From positions 12,853 to 76,852 of the forward strand of contig CAZUVM010000009.1 in NCBI GenBank assembly GCA_964623885.1: a DNA stretch of 64,000 bases, in the 5' to 3' direction. The first letter of the stretch is position 1. The number at the start of each line of letters is the position of its first letter. Shown here one piece after another: positions 32,034-42,158 of this stretch. Both the position numbers and the translations under genes were made by a program. The notes under the pieces are model-generated. The model saw nothing but the letters and a program-made list of their open reading frames with translations. It searched no databases and was not told the origin of the DNA. This DNA is from CAZUVM01 sp964623885 (lineage in GTDB: Bacteria > Verrucomicrobiota > Verrucomicrobiia > Limisphaerales > UBA8199).

Positions 32034-35000
32034 ATGAGTCTTACCGCTTCTCAACAGGCGGCGATACAGGCGCGCGGCAACGTGCTGGTAGTGGCCGGCG
32101 CCGGCACGGGCAAGACCCGCACCCTGGTGGAGCGATGCCTGAATTGCCTGACGGCCGAAACGCCCAGGGCTTCGCTCGATGAAATCCTGATGGTGACCTT
32201 CACGGAAGCCGCGGCAGCCGAGATGCGTCAACGCATTCGTGGCCGCCTCGAAGAACAACTGAGCCGGAGTCCGCAGGACGCGCATTGGCAGGAGCAATTG
32301 GCATTGTTCGAAACGGCGCACATCGGCACTTTGCACAGCTTCTGCCTGGAACTGGTGCGCCAGCATTTTTACGAACTTGAACTCGACCCGCAGCTTACGG
32401 TCATGGCGGAAGAAGAAGCAGCCATGCTGGCTGACGAGACGCTCAATGCGCTATTAGAAAAGCATTATGCGGGGCGCGACCCGGGCGCGATAGCAGTACA
32501 AAAACTGATCCAGGCTCAGGGCGGCTGGGACGAACCGATTCGCCGCTTGGTTCTGCGGCTGCACCATTATACTCAAACCCTGCCCGATCCTGAAGGCTGG
32601 CTCGAAGATCAATTAACTTTGTTTGCAGAGGCCCAACCCTTCGTATGGCGGAAATGGCTCCTCGAAGGGCTCGCTGAATGGCGCGCTCGTTCGCTGGTCG
32701 ATCTGGCGGTCCAGGAAGCCGGGAATCAGATTGCCGAACAAAGCAAACAACTGCTCGACCAGCTAAGCCCAAAACCGGATCGCGAGTCGGCAACCCGAGT
32801 GCTTGCGGAGTTGTTGCGAATCGCTGACCAATGTCCGCGAGGGAAAAAGCTAGCGTGGCTCAAGCCGCTTAAAAACTTCATCGCGGAAGCCGAGTTTCTC
32901 CTTTCAGTCACCGAGGCGGTCCCGACAGAGAAAGCGCCGGACGCGGCGGCAAGCACCGGCTCTCTGTCCGGAAATAGCTTGGAATCCGATCCGCTCACGC
33001 AGGATTGGCGCTGGATCCGGCCGCACATGACCACCTTGCTCCAACTCGGCCGCGAGTTCTCGCGCTCCTTCACGGAGGCGAAACGCGAGCTGGGGACAGT
33101 GGATTTTCATGATCTTGAGCAGTACTCGCTGCGGTTATTGTGGGACAAGCAAACCAACCAGCCCACCGCCGCGGCACAGCATTGGCGTGAGAAGCTCCGC
33201 TTCATTTTCGTCGATGAATACCAGGACATCAACTCTGCCCAGGATCGGATTATCGAAGCGTTGAGTCGTAGCGGTGCAGCTGCAAATCGATTTTTGGTCG
33301 GCGACGTGAAACAGAGCATCTACCGTTTTCGACAAGCGAACCCTTACATTTTTCAAAGTTACGTTGAAAAGTGGGGCATCATCGCTGGGAACGGTCAGGT
33401 CATTCCGCTAGTGGAGAATTTCCGCAGCCAGGAAGGCTTGCTGGATTTCGTCAACTCGCTTTTCGGGCTGCTGCTGCGCGGCGATCTTAGCGGCATGGTT
33501 TATGATGAAAAGGCGCGGCTGCGGTTTGGCGCGGCGGACGATCGCCGCCAGCTTGCCTGGAAAACAGGTGCATCGCCCGTTGTTGAACTGCACGTTAGAT
33601 TCAAAGGCAACAACAACGGTCCAGATGCCGTTGATGAAGAGACCGAGGAAGCGTTGGCCGAGGTCAGCGAACTGGAGGAATCTGCCAAAGAAGCCCGCCT
33701 GGTGGCGTCCCAACTGGTAGAATTGAGAAAGCGACAGCAGCCGGTTTGGGACGAGCGTCTGGGGCAATTCCGCTCGGTGGAATGGCGCGACATGGCAGTG
33801 CTGCTGCGGTCACCGGCCAACAAAGCGGAAGCCTATGCGAAAGAATTTGCGCGTTTCAATGTGCCGCTCGAAATTGCGCGTGGCGGCTTTTACGAAAGTC
33901 TCGAAATTCTAGACCTGCTCAACTTCCTGCAGATCCTGGACAATCCCTTGCAGGACCTGCCGTTGCTAGCGGTGCTCCGTTCGCCGCTCGTTGGTCTGAC
34001 TCTGAATGAATTGGCCGCCATTCGGTACGCGCTCCCGAAAGCACATTTCTGGACAGCGCTGGTCCGGCGGCACGAAAACAGTTCCGCGCGACATGGCGGC
34101 AGAAGCGAGCCAGGAGCGGCGAAAATCGCCGGCGAACCTCTGCTTGAGAGCAAGCTGGGCGCGTTTCTCGACCAATTCTCCCGCTGGCGACGGCTGGCCC
34201 GTGAGGCCCCATTGTCACGGTGTCTGGAAGCTATTCTGGCGGAGACCAGATATGCGGACTTTTTGTTGACCCAGCCGCGTGGTGAGCAGCGGCGGGCCAA
34301 TGTCCAACAGTTGCTTGGATTGGCGGAAGATTTCAACCAGTTCCAACGTCAGGGCCTATTCCGTTTCCTGCGATTCATCGAGGCGCAGCAGGCCGCGCAA
34401 ACGGAGCCGGAGGTCCCGCACGCGACAGAAGAAAATGCCGTCCGCCTGATGAGCATCCATCAAAGCAAAGGGCTCGAGTTCCCGGTCGTCCTCGTGGCGG
34501 ACCTGGGCAAACCGTTCAACCTCAGTGACCTCAGGGCCGAGATCATCCTGGACGAGACTTACGGGCTTTGCCCGCCCGTCAGGCCTCCCCACACCAACGC
34601 AACCTATCCCAGCCTGCCGTACTGGCTGGCTCGACGACGTCAACGCGGGGAACTGTTGGGTGAAGAATTGCGCTTATTGTATGTGGCGATGACCCGTGCC
34701 CGCGATCTCCTCGTGCTGACCGGAAGTGTCACCAAAGTGAGACTTGAGAATATTTGGACGAATCCCGTCACCGTCAGCCCGGTCGCTTGGTTGAGCGCCC
34801 GTTGTTACGCCGACTGGTTGGGATTATGGTTCTCACAAAAAGCGCCAGAACCGCACAAATTGGAGGGTCGAATCGAATCCGTTCGCTGGATCGTTCACAC
34901 GACGGACGAGAAATTAATTGCGAGGGGCGGGCCGAAAGCAGCGCCACTCGAAGACGGAAACGGAGATAGATTCAGTTTCGCTCCCGAGCAATGGGAAAAG

Positions 35001-35726
35001 CTGGAATCACGACTCTCGTGGCAATACCGCTTCTCGGCCGCCACACGCCTGGCCGCCAAGTCTTCGGTGTCCCGGCTTAGACGGCAGGTCGCGATGGACG
35101 AGGATGAATCGGCCGCCCTGGACCGGAATGTTCGCGATGGGCGGAAGCGTGCCACTCGCGCGGACCGGCACAACCTTACAGCGACCAGTGCCGTTGATAT
35201 CGGAACCGCCCACCATCGCTTTCTGCAGCTTGTCTCACTGGAGCTGACGGGCACCGTTTCGGGCTTGAAGCAGGAAGCGAATCGATTACAAGGACTGGGC
35301 GCTCTGGCGCCGGAGGAAGTGGAGAGCCTCAACTTCACCGGGTTGGCACAATTCTGGAATTCAGAGTTAGGCCGCCGTATCCAGACCGAGCCTGATTGTG
35401 TCCACCGTGAACTGGAATTCACGGCGCGGTTTGGCGCTGCTGAACTGGCCAGGTTGACGGACCAACCGGAGGACGCCTCGTTGGCTGGTGAATTTGTGGT
35501 CGTTCAGGGCATCGCAGATCTCGCTGTAATTCGGCCGGAAGAGATTTGGCTGGTGGATTTCAAGACGGATGACATTGAGCAAATCGAGGAGCGCGCGAAA
35601 AGTTATGCCCTACAATTGCAACTTTACGCGCTGGCCTTGGCTCGTGTGTATGGCCGTCCGGTCACCGGCTGCTGGCTATACTTCCTGGCGGCGCAGCGAG
35701 CCGTTGCCGTTCGCCAATTGGCCTAA
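32034..35726 (+). CDS. addA: UvrD/REP helicase with C-terminal nuclease (AddA-like)
   Basis: A 1230-residue enzyme for processing DNA double-strand ends. The start at ATG 32034 places the Q motif and Walker A (LTASQQAAIQARGNVLVVAGAGTGKT) at residues 3-28. Other superfamily-1 motifs are FTEAAAAEMRQRI (Ia), IFVDEYQDINSAQ (II), GDVKQSIYRFRQA (III), LMSIHQSKGLEFPVVLVADL (V) and LYVAMTRARDLLVL (VI). The last ~150 residues carry a RecB-type nuclease, with ADLAVIRPEEIWLVDFKTD holding the D...D-x-K residues. AddA normally works with AddB, which is not adjacent. The last four bases overlap the convergent TPR-protein gene. Confidence 0.9.
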   Translation: MSLTASQQAAIQARGNVLVVAGAGTGKTRTLVERCLNCLTAETPRASLDEILMVTFTEAAAAEMRQRIRGRLEEQLSRSPQDAHWQEQLALFETAHIGTLHSFCLELVRQHFYELELDPQLTVMAEEEAAMLADETLNALLEKHYAGRDPGAIAVQKLIQAQGGWDEPIRRLVLRLHHYTQTLPDPEGWLEDQLTLFAEAQPFVWRKWLLEGLAEWRARSLVDLAVQEAGNQIAEQSKQLLDQLSPKPDRESATRVLAELLRIADQCPRGKKLAWLKPLKNFIAEAEFLLSVTEAVPTEKAPDAAASTGSLSGNSLESDPLTQDWRWIRPHMTTLLQLGREFSRSFTEAKRELGTVDFHDLEQYSLRLLWDKQTNQPTAAAQHWREKLRFIFVDEYQDINSAQDRIIEALSRSGAAANRFLVGDVKQSIYRFRQANPYIFQSYVEKWGIIAGNGQVIPLVENFRSQEGLLDFVNSLFGLLLRGDLSGMVYDEKARLRFGAADDRRQLAWKTGASPVVELHVRFKGNNNGPDAVDEETEEALAEVSELEESAKEARLVASQLVELRKRQQPVWDERLGQFRSVEWRDMAVLLRSPANKAEAYAKEFARFNVPLEIARGGFYESLEILDLLNFLQILDNPLQDLPLLAVLRSPLVGLTLNELAAIRYALPKAHFWTALVRRHENSSARHGGRSEPGAAKIAGEPLLESKLGAFLDQFSRWRRLAREAPLSRCLEAILAETRYADFLLTQPRGEQRRANVQQLLGLAEDFNQFQRQGLFRFLRFIEAQQAAQTEPEVPHATEENAVRLMSIHQSKGLEFPVVLVADLGKPFNLSDLRAEIILDETYGLCPPVRPPHTNATYPSLPYWLARRRQRGELLGEELRLLYVAMTRARDLLVLTGSVTKVRLENIWTNPVTVSPVAWLSARCYADWLGLWFSQKAPEPHKLEGRIESVRWIVHTTDEKLIARGGPKAAPLEDGNGDRFSFAPEQWEKLESRLSWQYRFSAATRLAAKSSVSRLRRQVAMDEDESAALDRNVRDGRKRATRADRHNLTATSAVDIGTAHHRFLQLVSLELTGTVSGLKQEANRLQGLGALAPEEVESLNFTGLAQFWNSELGRRIQTEPDCVHRELEFTARFGAAELARLTDQPEDASLAGEFVVVQGIADLAVIRPEEIWLVDFKTDDIEQIEERAKSYALQLQLYALALARVYGRPVTGCWLYFLAAQRAVAVRQLA

Positions 35727-38700
35727 AAACCGACCCAGGTTAGAAACACGATCCACTTCGATCCTGTGTCACGGGCCATCCGGCAGATGGACCGCCAATA
35801 GTCCATTCGAATCCTCGATAACCCATGTTTTGCAAGCAACTTATGAATGTCGCGGCGCTCGCTGCGGAAGACCCTGACCTTTTCTGACGGCGCGGTTTGT
35901 ACCGCGAGCAATCCACGGCAGAGACGTCGCTGTATGAGCATGTAGATGCTCCATCCGGTCGAGTCGAGCTCACGAAAGTGTTCGGTTGCGTGCTGCGTAT
36001 CCCCGGCCATCGCCAGCTCCATGGCCAGCAGCAGTCGCAATTTTTGAAAAGTGTCATCGTGCTCAGGTAACGTTACGGCCAACGCCAAAACCTCCCGTGC
36101 ACGCTGCCAGCGCCATCGTTCACGGAGTGACAGCGCCAGGTTGAGTAGCATCCACATCCTCAGGCCAGGGCGGTTGCGCCAATCCCGCATCCAATAGTTC
36201 GCGGCCGTGAAATGGCGCAGGCTCACCAGCGCGTAACCCATACTGGCCCAACCGTTGGTATCGGTGGGAAGCCATCGACGATGCCGCCAGGCCAGCCAGA
36301 GCAGCGCGGCTGTTCGGCATTGTCGTTCCACAAATCGTTCGAGAACTATTATCAAGTAGGCAATCGCGATCGTTCGACCAATCGGCTGTTTTTTTTGACC
36401 CAACGACTCGATCAACCTGAGCACCGCCTGCCGGGCGGCGGCGCTCGTTGGGCATAGGCAGTTGACCTTGTGGGTGGAAAACCATTTCCCTTGCGCGATC
36501 CGCCGGCGCATCCACCAGTCACCCACGGCCGGATTACAGTTTGGCACGAGGACAGTCTGCTGCAGGATTTGCTCGACCCGCTTTCTCTCACCGGCATTAA
36601 CCAACGCCGTGATAGCGGCGTCGAAATCTTCACGGTTCGATTCTTTGGCGGCGCAAAGGGCTTTGAAATGGTTGAACGCCTGATCCAGTTCATTCGCTCT
36701 GAGCTCTTTTGCGGCCGGCGCTGCCACTTGCTTTGCTGAGACCTGCAAGGACTTAGTTCGCAGCTTGATTTCGCATGTTTTCGCCTTCTCGCCTCCGATG
36801 TAGCGCTGAATCAAATCAAACGTCCGGCGCGCGCCGGCCACGTCTGCATCGGCCAACTGGAGTTCAAACAGGTTAAGCGAGGCAAAGGCATAACCCGGGT
36901 CATACTTGAGCGCCGTTTCCAAGTCCGCTTTGGCACCGGCTCGGTCCTCTTTCTGCAACTTCATGCTGGCGCGATAACCCAGTGGCACCGGGCTCAGCGG
37001 GTCGAGTCGCCGCAAATTGGTAATGGCAGCCAGGGCTTCCTCGTGCTGTTTGCGATGCCATAACCAATCGGCCAGGTTCTGCCATCCGACAGCGTAACCG
37101 GGGTTCTCACGAAGCACCGCTTGCATCCGCTCAATGGCGCTAACCAGGTTGCCGCGTTGGGCGTCCAATCGGGCGCGGCAGGCGCGCAAGCCGGCCGGGA
37201 TTTGCTTGCCAAAGACTTCGGGCTCGCAGGCTGCGTCAGCCTCGGCCCACTGACCTAAAGCAGCCAGGAGCTCGGCCCGCAGTTCATGCGGCTCGGTTTC
37301 CCGCTCGAACTGTTTGGTAATTCGCGTGACCTGCCCCAGCGCTTCCTGCAGGCGCTTCGTGCCAGCCAGAAGGCGAGCCAGCACTAACATGGAACGCATC
37401 TCGCCTGGGCGCTGGAGCACAAGAATTTTGGCCAACTCTTCCGCCAACTGGGGCTGACCGTTTGCCGTTGACCACCCCGCCAGAGTCTGCCACCCCCACG
37501 TATACGCTGGTTGTACCTTCAAAGCATGGCGCATTCGGTCGATGGCCGCCGTCTTATGCCCTTGACGCCAAAGCACGGCGGCCAGCGCGCCATGGCTCGC
37601 AGCGTCCAGCGGTGCACGGGTACAGGCCTCCTCCAGCAGTTCTTTGGCGCGCAGCACATCGCCATGGCGCTCATAATAATGACCGAGCATTCGGGCGGCG
37701 GAGCTGGAAGCCGGGCTGACTCGCATGGCTTGTTCCAGCGCCAATTGTTCTCCTTTCGCCTCGAGGCGCAAGCGCTGGACCACGGCTAAATCAATCCATG
37801 CCTGTTCCTGGAGTGGAAATCGTTCGGTGGCATCTTTTGCCAGAACCAGCGCTTCATCCAAACGCAGCATTTCTGCCAACTGCTGCACCACGATCGACGA
37901 GGCGACGGCCAAATCCGGACGCTCGCGCAGCGCGACCTGCAGTGATGCCAATAAGGCTTCCGGCTCCAAATTTAACCGGGCGGCGTCTCGATAGGCGCGC
38001 AGGCCTTCACCGAGAACAACCTGACGCACCAATTCACTTTCAACAAATGAGAGGGCATCCCTCCGCTCGGCTACGGTGTGGTAAGAATTTACCAGGCCAT
38101 AAACGGCCGGACTGTAGTCGACTGCCAGGCGCACAGCCTGACGGTAGTCGTCCTGTCCTTCAGTAGTTCGACCGAGGTGCAGTTTTATCAGGGCGCGGGT
38201 GCCAAGGCTCGCCGGATCGAGCGGCGCCAGCCGGACCCCTTCTTCCGCTTCCGCCAGTGCCTCCTCGAAGCGAGCGGCATCGGCAAGCACCAGTGCAAGT
38301 TGCCGGCGGCTCCATGCGTCGGCCGCGTGGTCTTCGACTAGTTTTCGAGCCACCTTCTCTCCTATTTGCGGACCCGCACCGCGCGCCCATTCCGCCCACA
38401 ATTGATGCAGCAAATAGTGATGAGGGAATCTGCCGCAAATCTCCTCCAGGTGTTTGAGCGCCGCTTCCCGGCCCTCGGTTTCCGCCAGAACCCAAACAAC
38501 CGAGCGATGCACGGGTACCGACAACGGCTCGAGCTGCAACACCTCTTGCCACAACGCCAGGGCGGTTTTTGAATCGGTGCGGTACCGCGCCAGGTCCGCT
38601 TTGTGTCGCAAAAGAGCCGCTTGTTGCACCTTGCCCTGGGCGGCTTTCAAGCATTCGTCCGCGCGCTGCAGATCACCGTGCCTCGCGAAGGCATCGGCAC

Positions 38701-40879
38701 CGGTCAGCCATAATTCTCCTTGCGCAGGAAAATCGTGCAAACCCTGTTCCAGGTGGTTCAACGCCTGTTTTGTCCTCCCGATCTGGAGTTGTGCGTTGAA
38801 CCAGGTGATGAATGGCTCGGGCGATTTTGTCGAGTTGCGGTTCCTACGATTTTGCAAAAACGTCAACGCCGACTCAGTTTGTCCGCGGGCGGCGGCAGCT
38901 CGAAAATAGGCGATCGACGGCGGGGCCTTTGTCTCTTCGAGGCATGCGACGAAACGGTATAAGTCCAAAGACTCATCGAAGCGCCGCTGATGCCAATAGA
39001 GATCTGCCCGTGCCGTGATGATGTGCCCGTTGAGCGGTTGCGCCCGCACGGCCCGCTTCAGAGCCAATTCGGCTTGCGGGTGCTGACGGGCGTCCGCCAA
39101 TAGTTCCTGTGCAAGCTGCTGACGGAATATTGGATCGGCGGTTTTCCGTTCGCAGATGTCTCGCAAGAATTCCAGGCGCTCCTCGCGTCGGCCGATCTCA
39201 CGCAGAATTCCGAACTTGGCCAGCAGTAAATTGCCGTCCTCAGGAAAGTGCGCCAACAACTTGTTCAGGCAATCCAGCAACGCCGGCGTGTTGGTGTCGT
39301 AGGCGTACAAGGCCCGCCCAGCGGTAAGTGTTAACCAGTGATCGGGGGCCGCTTTTTGCAGTCGCGCAAACTGCTCCTCCGCATGACCGCGGCGATGCTC
39401 TTCCAAAGCCTGCTGTACGTTTCGCAGGCCGCTGTATAATTCCGCGTCGGGAAAGCTTAATCCATTCAACTCCTCCTGGCGACTTGCTGGTATCAGGACC
39501 AGCCCTGCGGGACCCGTGGCGGCATAATGTTTCAGGAACTGATCGGCGAAGGCTTCTTGAATCTGTGGGAACGCGGGATTGCGCAGAATAAACGTCCTCC
39601 TTAACTCGTCATAGCCAACGACAACCTGAACGTGGGCGCTCGTGGGTTCGGTTATATAGACGCCAAACGGGATCCGGCGATCAAGCAACGCGGTGGCCAC
39701 TTTCCAGTCCACCGTGAACTCGCGCGCAATCAAACCTTGTTCCTCCGCCCACCGGCGCGCGCGGTGAGACGGAGTTCCGTCGTAGCAGATAGCTTCCGCC
39801 ACCTCGACCTGCTCGGTTACCAAACCCCAAAATCGGCAGAGCATCGTCAGAGTTGCCGGCACACAGGTCAACCGGTACTGCTGGATGAATGGAATCGAAA
39901 GCTGGATGCGCCGGAACGGTTTGGATTGGCCCTCCAACCGGCCGCTGAGTGCACGGTGATATTCATCCTCAAGTTGGCGGGCGAAAGCGGCGACCTGCGA
40001 GTTATTGCCCAATGCAGAGGCTGCGCGGCAGCCCTGAGCGGCCAACCATTGCCGGTTTCGTGAATCGATAATGGGTGAAAAGCTGGTTGCGGCAGCGATG
40101 GTCTCCAAGGCTTCGGCGTATTGCTCGAGGTCCATTTGCAGACCTGCGAGTTGTTGGAAAACCGGCAGCGATTCAATGCGCGACAAAGCTTCTTTTAACA
40201 GCCGCTGCGCCTCGTCATCCCTGTTTAACGTATGAAGGCATTGGGCCATCTGTTGCACCGCAGGCCGGTACCACGGGCGGATCTCAAGCGCGCGCTGAAG
40301 TACGGCAAGCTCCCGCTCCCATTGTTCTTTCATGCTCAAGAGAGCGGCTTCCTCCGAAAGCAGCCAGGGAGAATCTACCCGGTTCTCTCCCGCTGTTTTC
40401 AGGAATTGGTCCGCCCGCTCGAAATCGCGCAAGCATCCACAGATCCGGGCTCCGAGGGTAAAGAAATACTCACGCCCCTCGCCGGTTTCTCCTTTCTGGT
40501 CGCAGGTTTCGAGTTCCTGCTGAAACTGGCGAAACCTTTCCCACGCGAATACCGGGCCTTGCACGTTGAAGATTACTTCCAAGTAATAGGCTTGAGTGCG
40601 AATGCTCCGCGGCCGACTCCGGAAAGCGCGCACGTGTTGGCGAAAAGCCAGTCGAATCGCGCCCAGGTTGAAGGCGATGCGCCCAGCCATGATGCTGCCA
40701 TCGGTACCACGCCAACGGTGTAGCGGACCAATGGAAGCCCCCAATTCAAACGCTTGTCGGCAAAGACCTCCGTCGTAGAGCTGTTGAACCCGGTCCAGTA
40801 ACTCAGGGGATAAGTTCACTCCATCGACCGTATCACTTATATCCAACGTGTTCTTTTCAACCAGGTGGTCTGTGCTCAT
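35723..40879 (-). CDS. Giant TPR protein with an embedded C39-like cysteine peptidase domain
   Basis: A 1718-residue protein without a clear signal peptide. It is mostly tetratricopeptide repeats, for example LPVFQQLAGLQMDLEQYAEALETI and NPGYAVGWQNLADWLWHRKQ. Between about residues 325 and 470 sits a papain-like C39/peptidase_C39_2-type domain. It has IPFIQQYRLTCVPATLTML with Cys 339 and an upstream Gln for the oxyanion hole. His 416 is in SAHVQVVVGY and Asn 434 in FILRNPAF. All positions expected of an active peptidase are present. TPR repeats flank it on both sides. It may process or scaffold a peptide partner, but none is encoded nearby. Confidence 0.75.
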   Translation of the reverse strand: MSTDHLVEKNTLDISDTVDGVNLSPELLDRVQQLYDGGLCRQAFELGASIGPLHRWRGTDGSIMAGRIAFNLGAIRLAFRQHVRAFRSRPRSIRTQAYYLEVIFNVQGPVFAWERFRQFQQELETCDQKGETGEGREYFFTLGARICGCLRDFERADQFLKTAGENRVDSPWLLSEEAALLSMKEQWERELAVLQRALEIRPWYRPAVQQMAQCLHTLNRDDEAQRLLKEALSRIESLPVFQQLAGLQMDLEQYAEALETIAAATSFSPIIDSRNRQWLAAQGCRAASALGNNSQVAAFARQLEDEYHRALSGRLEGQSKPFRRIQLSIPFIQQYRLTCVPATLTMLCRFWGLVTEQVEVAEAICYDGTPSHRARRWAEEQGLIAREFTVDWKVATALLDRRIPFGVYITEPTSAHVQVVVGYDELRRTFILRNPAFPQIQEAFADQFLKHYAATGPAGLVLIPASRQEELNGLSFPDAELYSGLRNVQQALEEHRRGHAEEQFARLQKAAPDHWLTLTAGRALYAYDTNTPALLDCLNKLLAHFPEDGNLLLAKFGILREIGRREERLEFLRDICERKTADPIFRQQLAQELLADARQHPQAELALKRAVRAQPLNGHIITARADLYWHQRRFDESLDLYRFVACLEETKAPPSIAYFRAAAARGQTESALTFLQNRRNRNSTKSPEPFITWFNAQLQIGRTKQALNHLEQGLHDFPAQGELWLTGADAFARHGDLQRADECLKAAQGKVQQAALLRHKADLARYRTDSKTALALWQEVLQLEPLSVPVHRSVVWVLAETEGREAALKHLEEICGRFPHHYLLHQLWAEWARGAGPQIGEKVARKLVEDHAADAWSRRQLALVLADAARFEEALAEAEEGVRLAPLDPASLGTRALIKLHLGRTTEGQDDYRQAVRLAVDYSPAVYGLVNSYHTVAERRDALSFVESELVRQVVLGEGLRAYRDAARLNLEPEALLASLQVALRERPDLAVASSIVVQQLAEMLRLDEALVLAKDATERFPLQEQAWIDLAVVQRLRLEAKGEQLALEQAMRVSPASSSAARMLGHYYERHGDVLRAKELLEEACTRAPLDAASHGALAAVLWRQGHKTAAIDRMRHALKVQPAYTWGWQTLAGWSTANGQPQLAEELAKILVLQRPGEMRSMLVLARLLAGTKRLQEALGQVTRITKQFERETEPHELRAELLAALGQWAEADAACEPEVFGKQIPAGLRACRARLDAQRGNLVSAIERMQAVLRENPGYAVGWQNLADWLWHRKQHEEALAAITNLRRLDPLSPVPLGYRASMKLQKEDRAGAKADLETALKYDPGYAFASLNLFELQLADADVAGARRTFDLIQRYIGGEKAKTCEIKLRTKSLQVSAKQVAAPAAKELRANELDQAFNHFKALCAAKESNREDFDAAITALVNAGERKRVEQILQQTVLVPNCNPAVGDWWMRRRIAQGKWFSTHKVNCLCPTSAAARQAVLRLIESLGQKKQPIGRTIAIAYLIIVLERFVERQCRTAALLWLAWRHRRWLPTDTNGWASMGYALVSLRHFTAANYWMRDWRNRPGLRMWMLLNLALSLRERWRWQRAREVLALAVTLPEHDDTFQKLRLLLAMELAMAGDTQHATEHFRELDSTGWSIYMLIQRRLCRGLLAVQTAPSEKVRVFRSERRDIHKLLAKHGLSRIRMDYWRSICRMARDTGSKWIVFLTWVGF

Positions 40880-41150
40880 TCAACAAATTCTTGTGGCAAG
40901 TAAAGCGTGCCATCTTCCAGCGTTGTGCCTGCTCTTCCGGCTCCCTTCTGTCACCGCCGCCCGTGGCATTTCAACGTCATCTCAAAGACTGACATCGGCT
41001 GCCATACTAGCGAGCCGGAACGGAACTGTCACGGACATGCAATGCTTCGTGCTTGCGTGGGAAAGATCATGCTACAAACTCGATTTTGAATTGTAACCGG
41101 TTTGCCCTTGCCTCCATTGCCTGCTGAAGTACTGTCGCAAAAACGAGCTT

Positions 41151-42158
41151 ATGAGCATCCTCTCCGGTATCATGCTTGGGTTTATTGCCTGGTTCCTGAT
41201 GCGGTATCTGCTCGCCGGCATCTACACGGTGAACCAGAATGAGCGCGCGGTGAAAACTCGCTTCGATCGCGTCGAGCGGGTGGGCACGGCAACGACGTTG
41301 CAGGATCCAATTGCCGAAGCTTTGCTGCCGGAAGACAAGGAGCGATACAATTACCCACAGGTGCGGGTCATACCGCCCGGCGGCCCGTATTTCAAATGGC
41401 CATGGGAGAAAGTTTATAAGGTCTCGATCGCCACGCAAACCATGAACATGGCGTACGATCCGGAGACACCCTCTGCCAACCAGGGTGGCACAGTGCTCGA
41501 AGCCGTCACCAAGGACCAGCTTAACACCGGTTTAACCGGCCAGATTCGTTACCGGATTTCCGAGAAGAATCTCTACGCCTACCTGTTTGGCGTGAAGCGG
41601 CCCATCGTTCATGTCATGGGCTACTTCACCGCGGTGCTGCGGGAACGCATTGCCAACTTCGAAGCGCCCGCACCGATCACCGCACCGGCGGCAACGGGAG
41701 TGCCGACACCTGAGCTCGCGACCGCTGCGATTGGTGTTTCGATCAACGACTTGCGCAAGAACCTGCGCGACCTCAACGAGCACATGGACCGCGAGTGTAG
41801 ATCTTCCGAAGCCCGCTACGGCATCGCGCTGGATGCTTCGCTCATCACGGGAATCGATCCGCCGCAGGAGGTGGAATCGGCTTTGGCGGCCATCAACACC
41901 GCTTACAACCAAGTGTCTTCTGACATTAGCCTGGCCCAAGCAGCGGCCGATCAAAAACTCGTCCAATCCAAAACGGCCGTCGAAATTGAAACCTTGAAAG
42001 CGCAAGCCGAGGTCGAGCCGCTCAAGGCGCTGGCGGATCAACTCCGCGAGCTGCAGACCAGCGGTCCCGATGCTTTGCCGGCTTACGTGCGCAACGTGCG
42101 GTTGAGCCTGTTCAACCAGGCGCGCCGCGCCATTCTGGAGGTGCCCCATGGTCGCTAA
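41151..42158 (+). CDS. SPFH/Band 7 membrane protein (first of a pair)
   Basis: A 335-residue protein with an N-terminal membrane segment (SGIMLGFIAWFLMRYLLAGIY). The SPFH domain follows (TVNQNERAVKTRFDRVERV, then VIPPGGPYFKWPWEKVYKVSIATQTMN and DQLNTGLTGQIRYRISEKNLYAYLFGV). A C-terminal Ala/Glu/Gln-rich coiled coil covers about residues 240-320. SPFH proteins form membrane microdomain scaffolds or large cages that control proteases and membrane order. It overlaps the next SPFH gene by 11 bases, so the two probably form a hetero-oligomer, as HflK and HflC do. Confidence 0.87.
   Translation: MSILSGIMLGFIAWFLMRYLLAGIYTVNQNERAVKTRFDRVERVGTATTLQDPIAEALLPEDKERYNYPQVRVIPPGGPYFKWPWEKVYKVSIATQTMNMAYDPETPSANQGGTVLEAVTKDQLNTGLTGQIRYRISEKNLYAYLFGVKRPIVHVMGYFTAVLRERIANFEAPAPITAPAATGVPTPELATAAIGVSINDLRKNLRDLNEHMDRECRSSEARYGIALDASLITGIDPPQEVESALAAINTAYNQVSSDISLAQAAADQKLVQSKTAVEIETLKAQAEVEPLKALADQLRELQTSGPDALPAYVRNVRLSLFNQARRAILEVPHGR

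Noticed and set aside
31926..32366. N-terminal extension of ku
   Set aside because: It runs antisense into the helicase gene, and the canonical Ku N-terminus starts at 31925.
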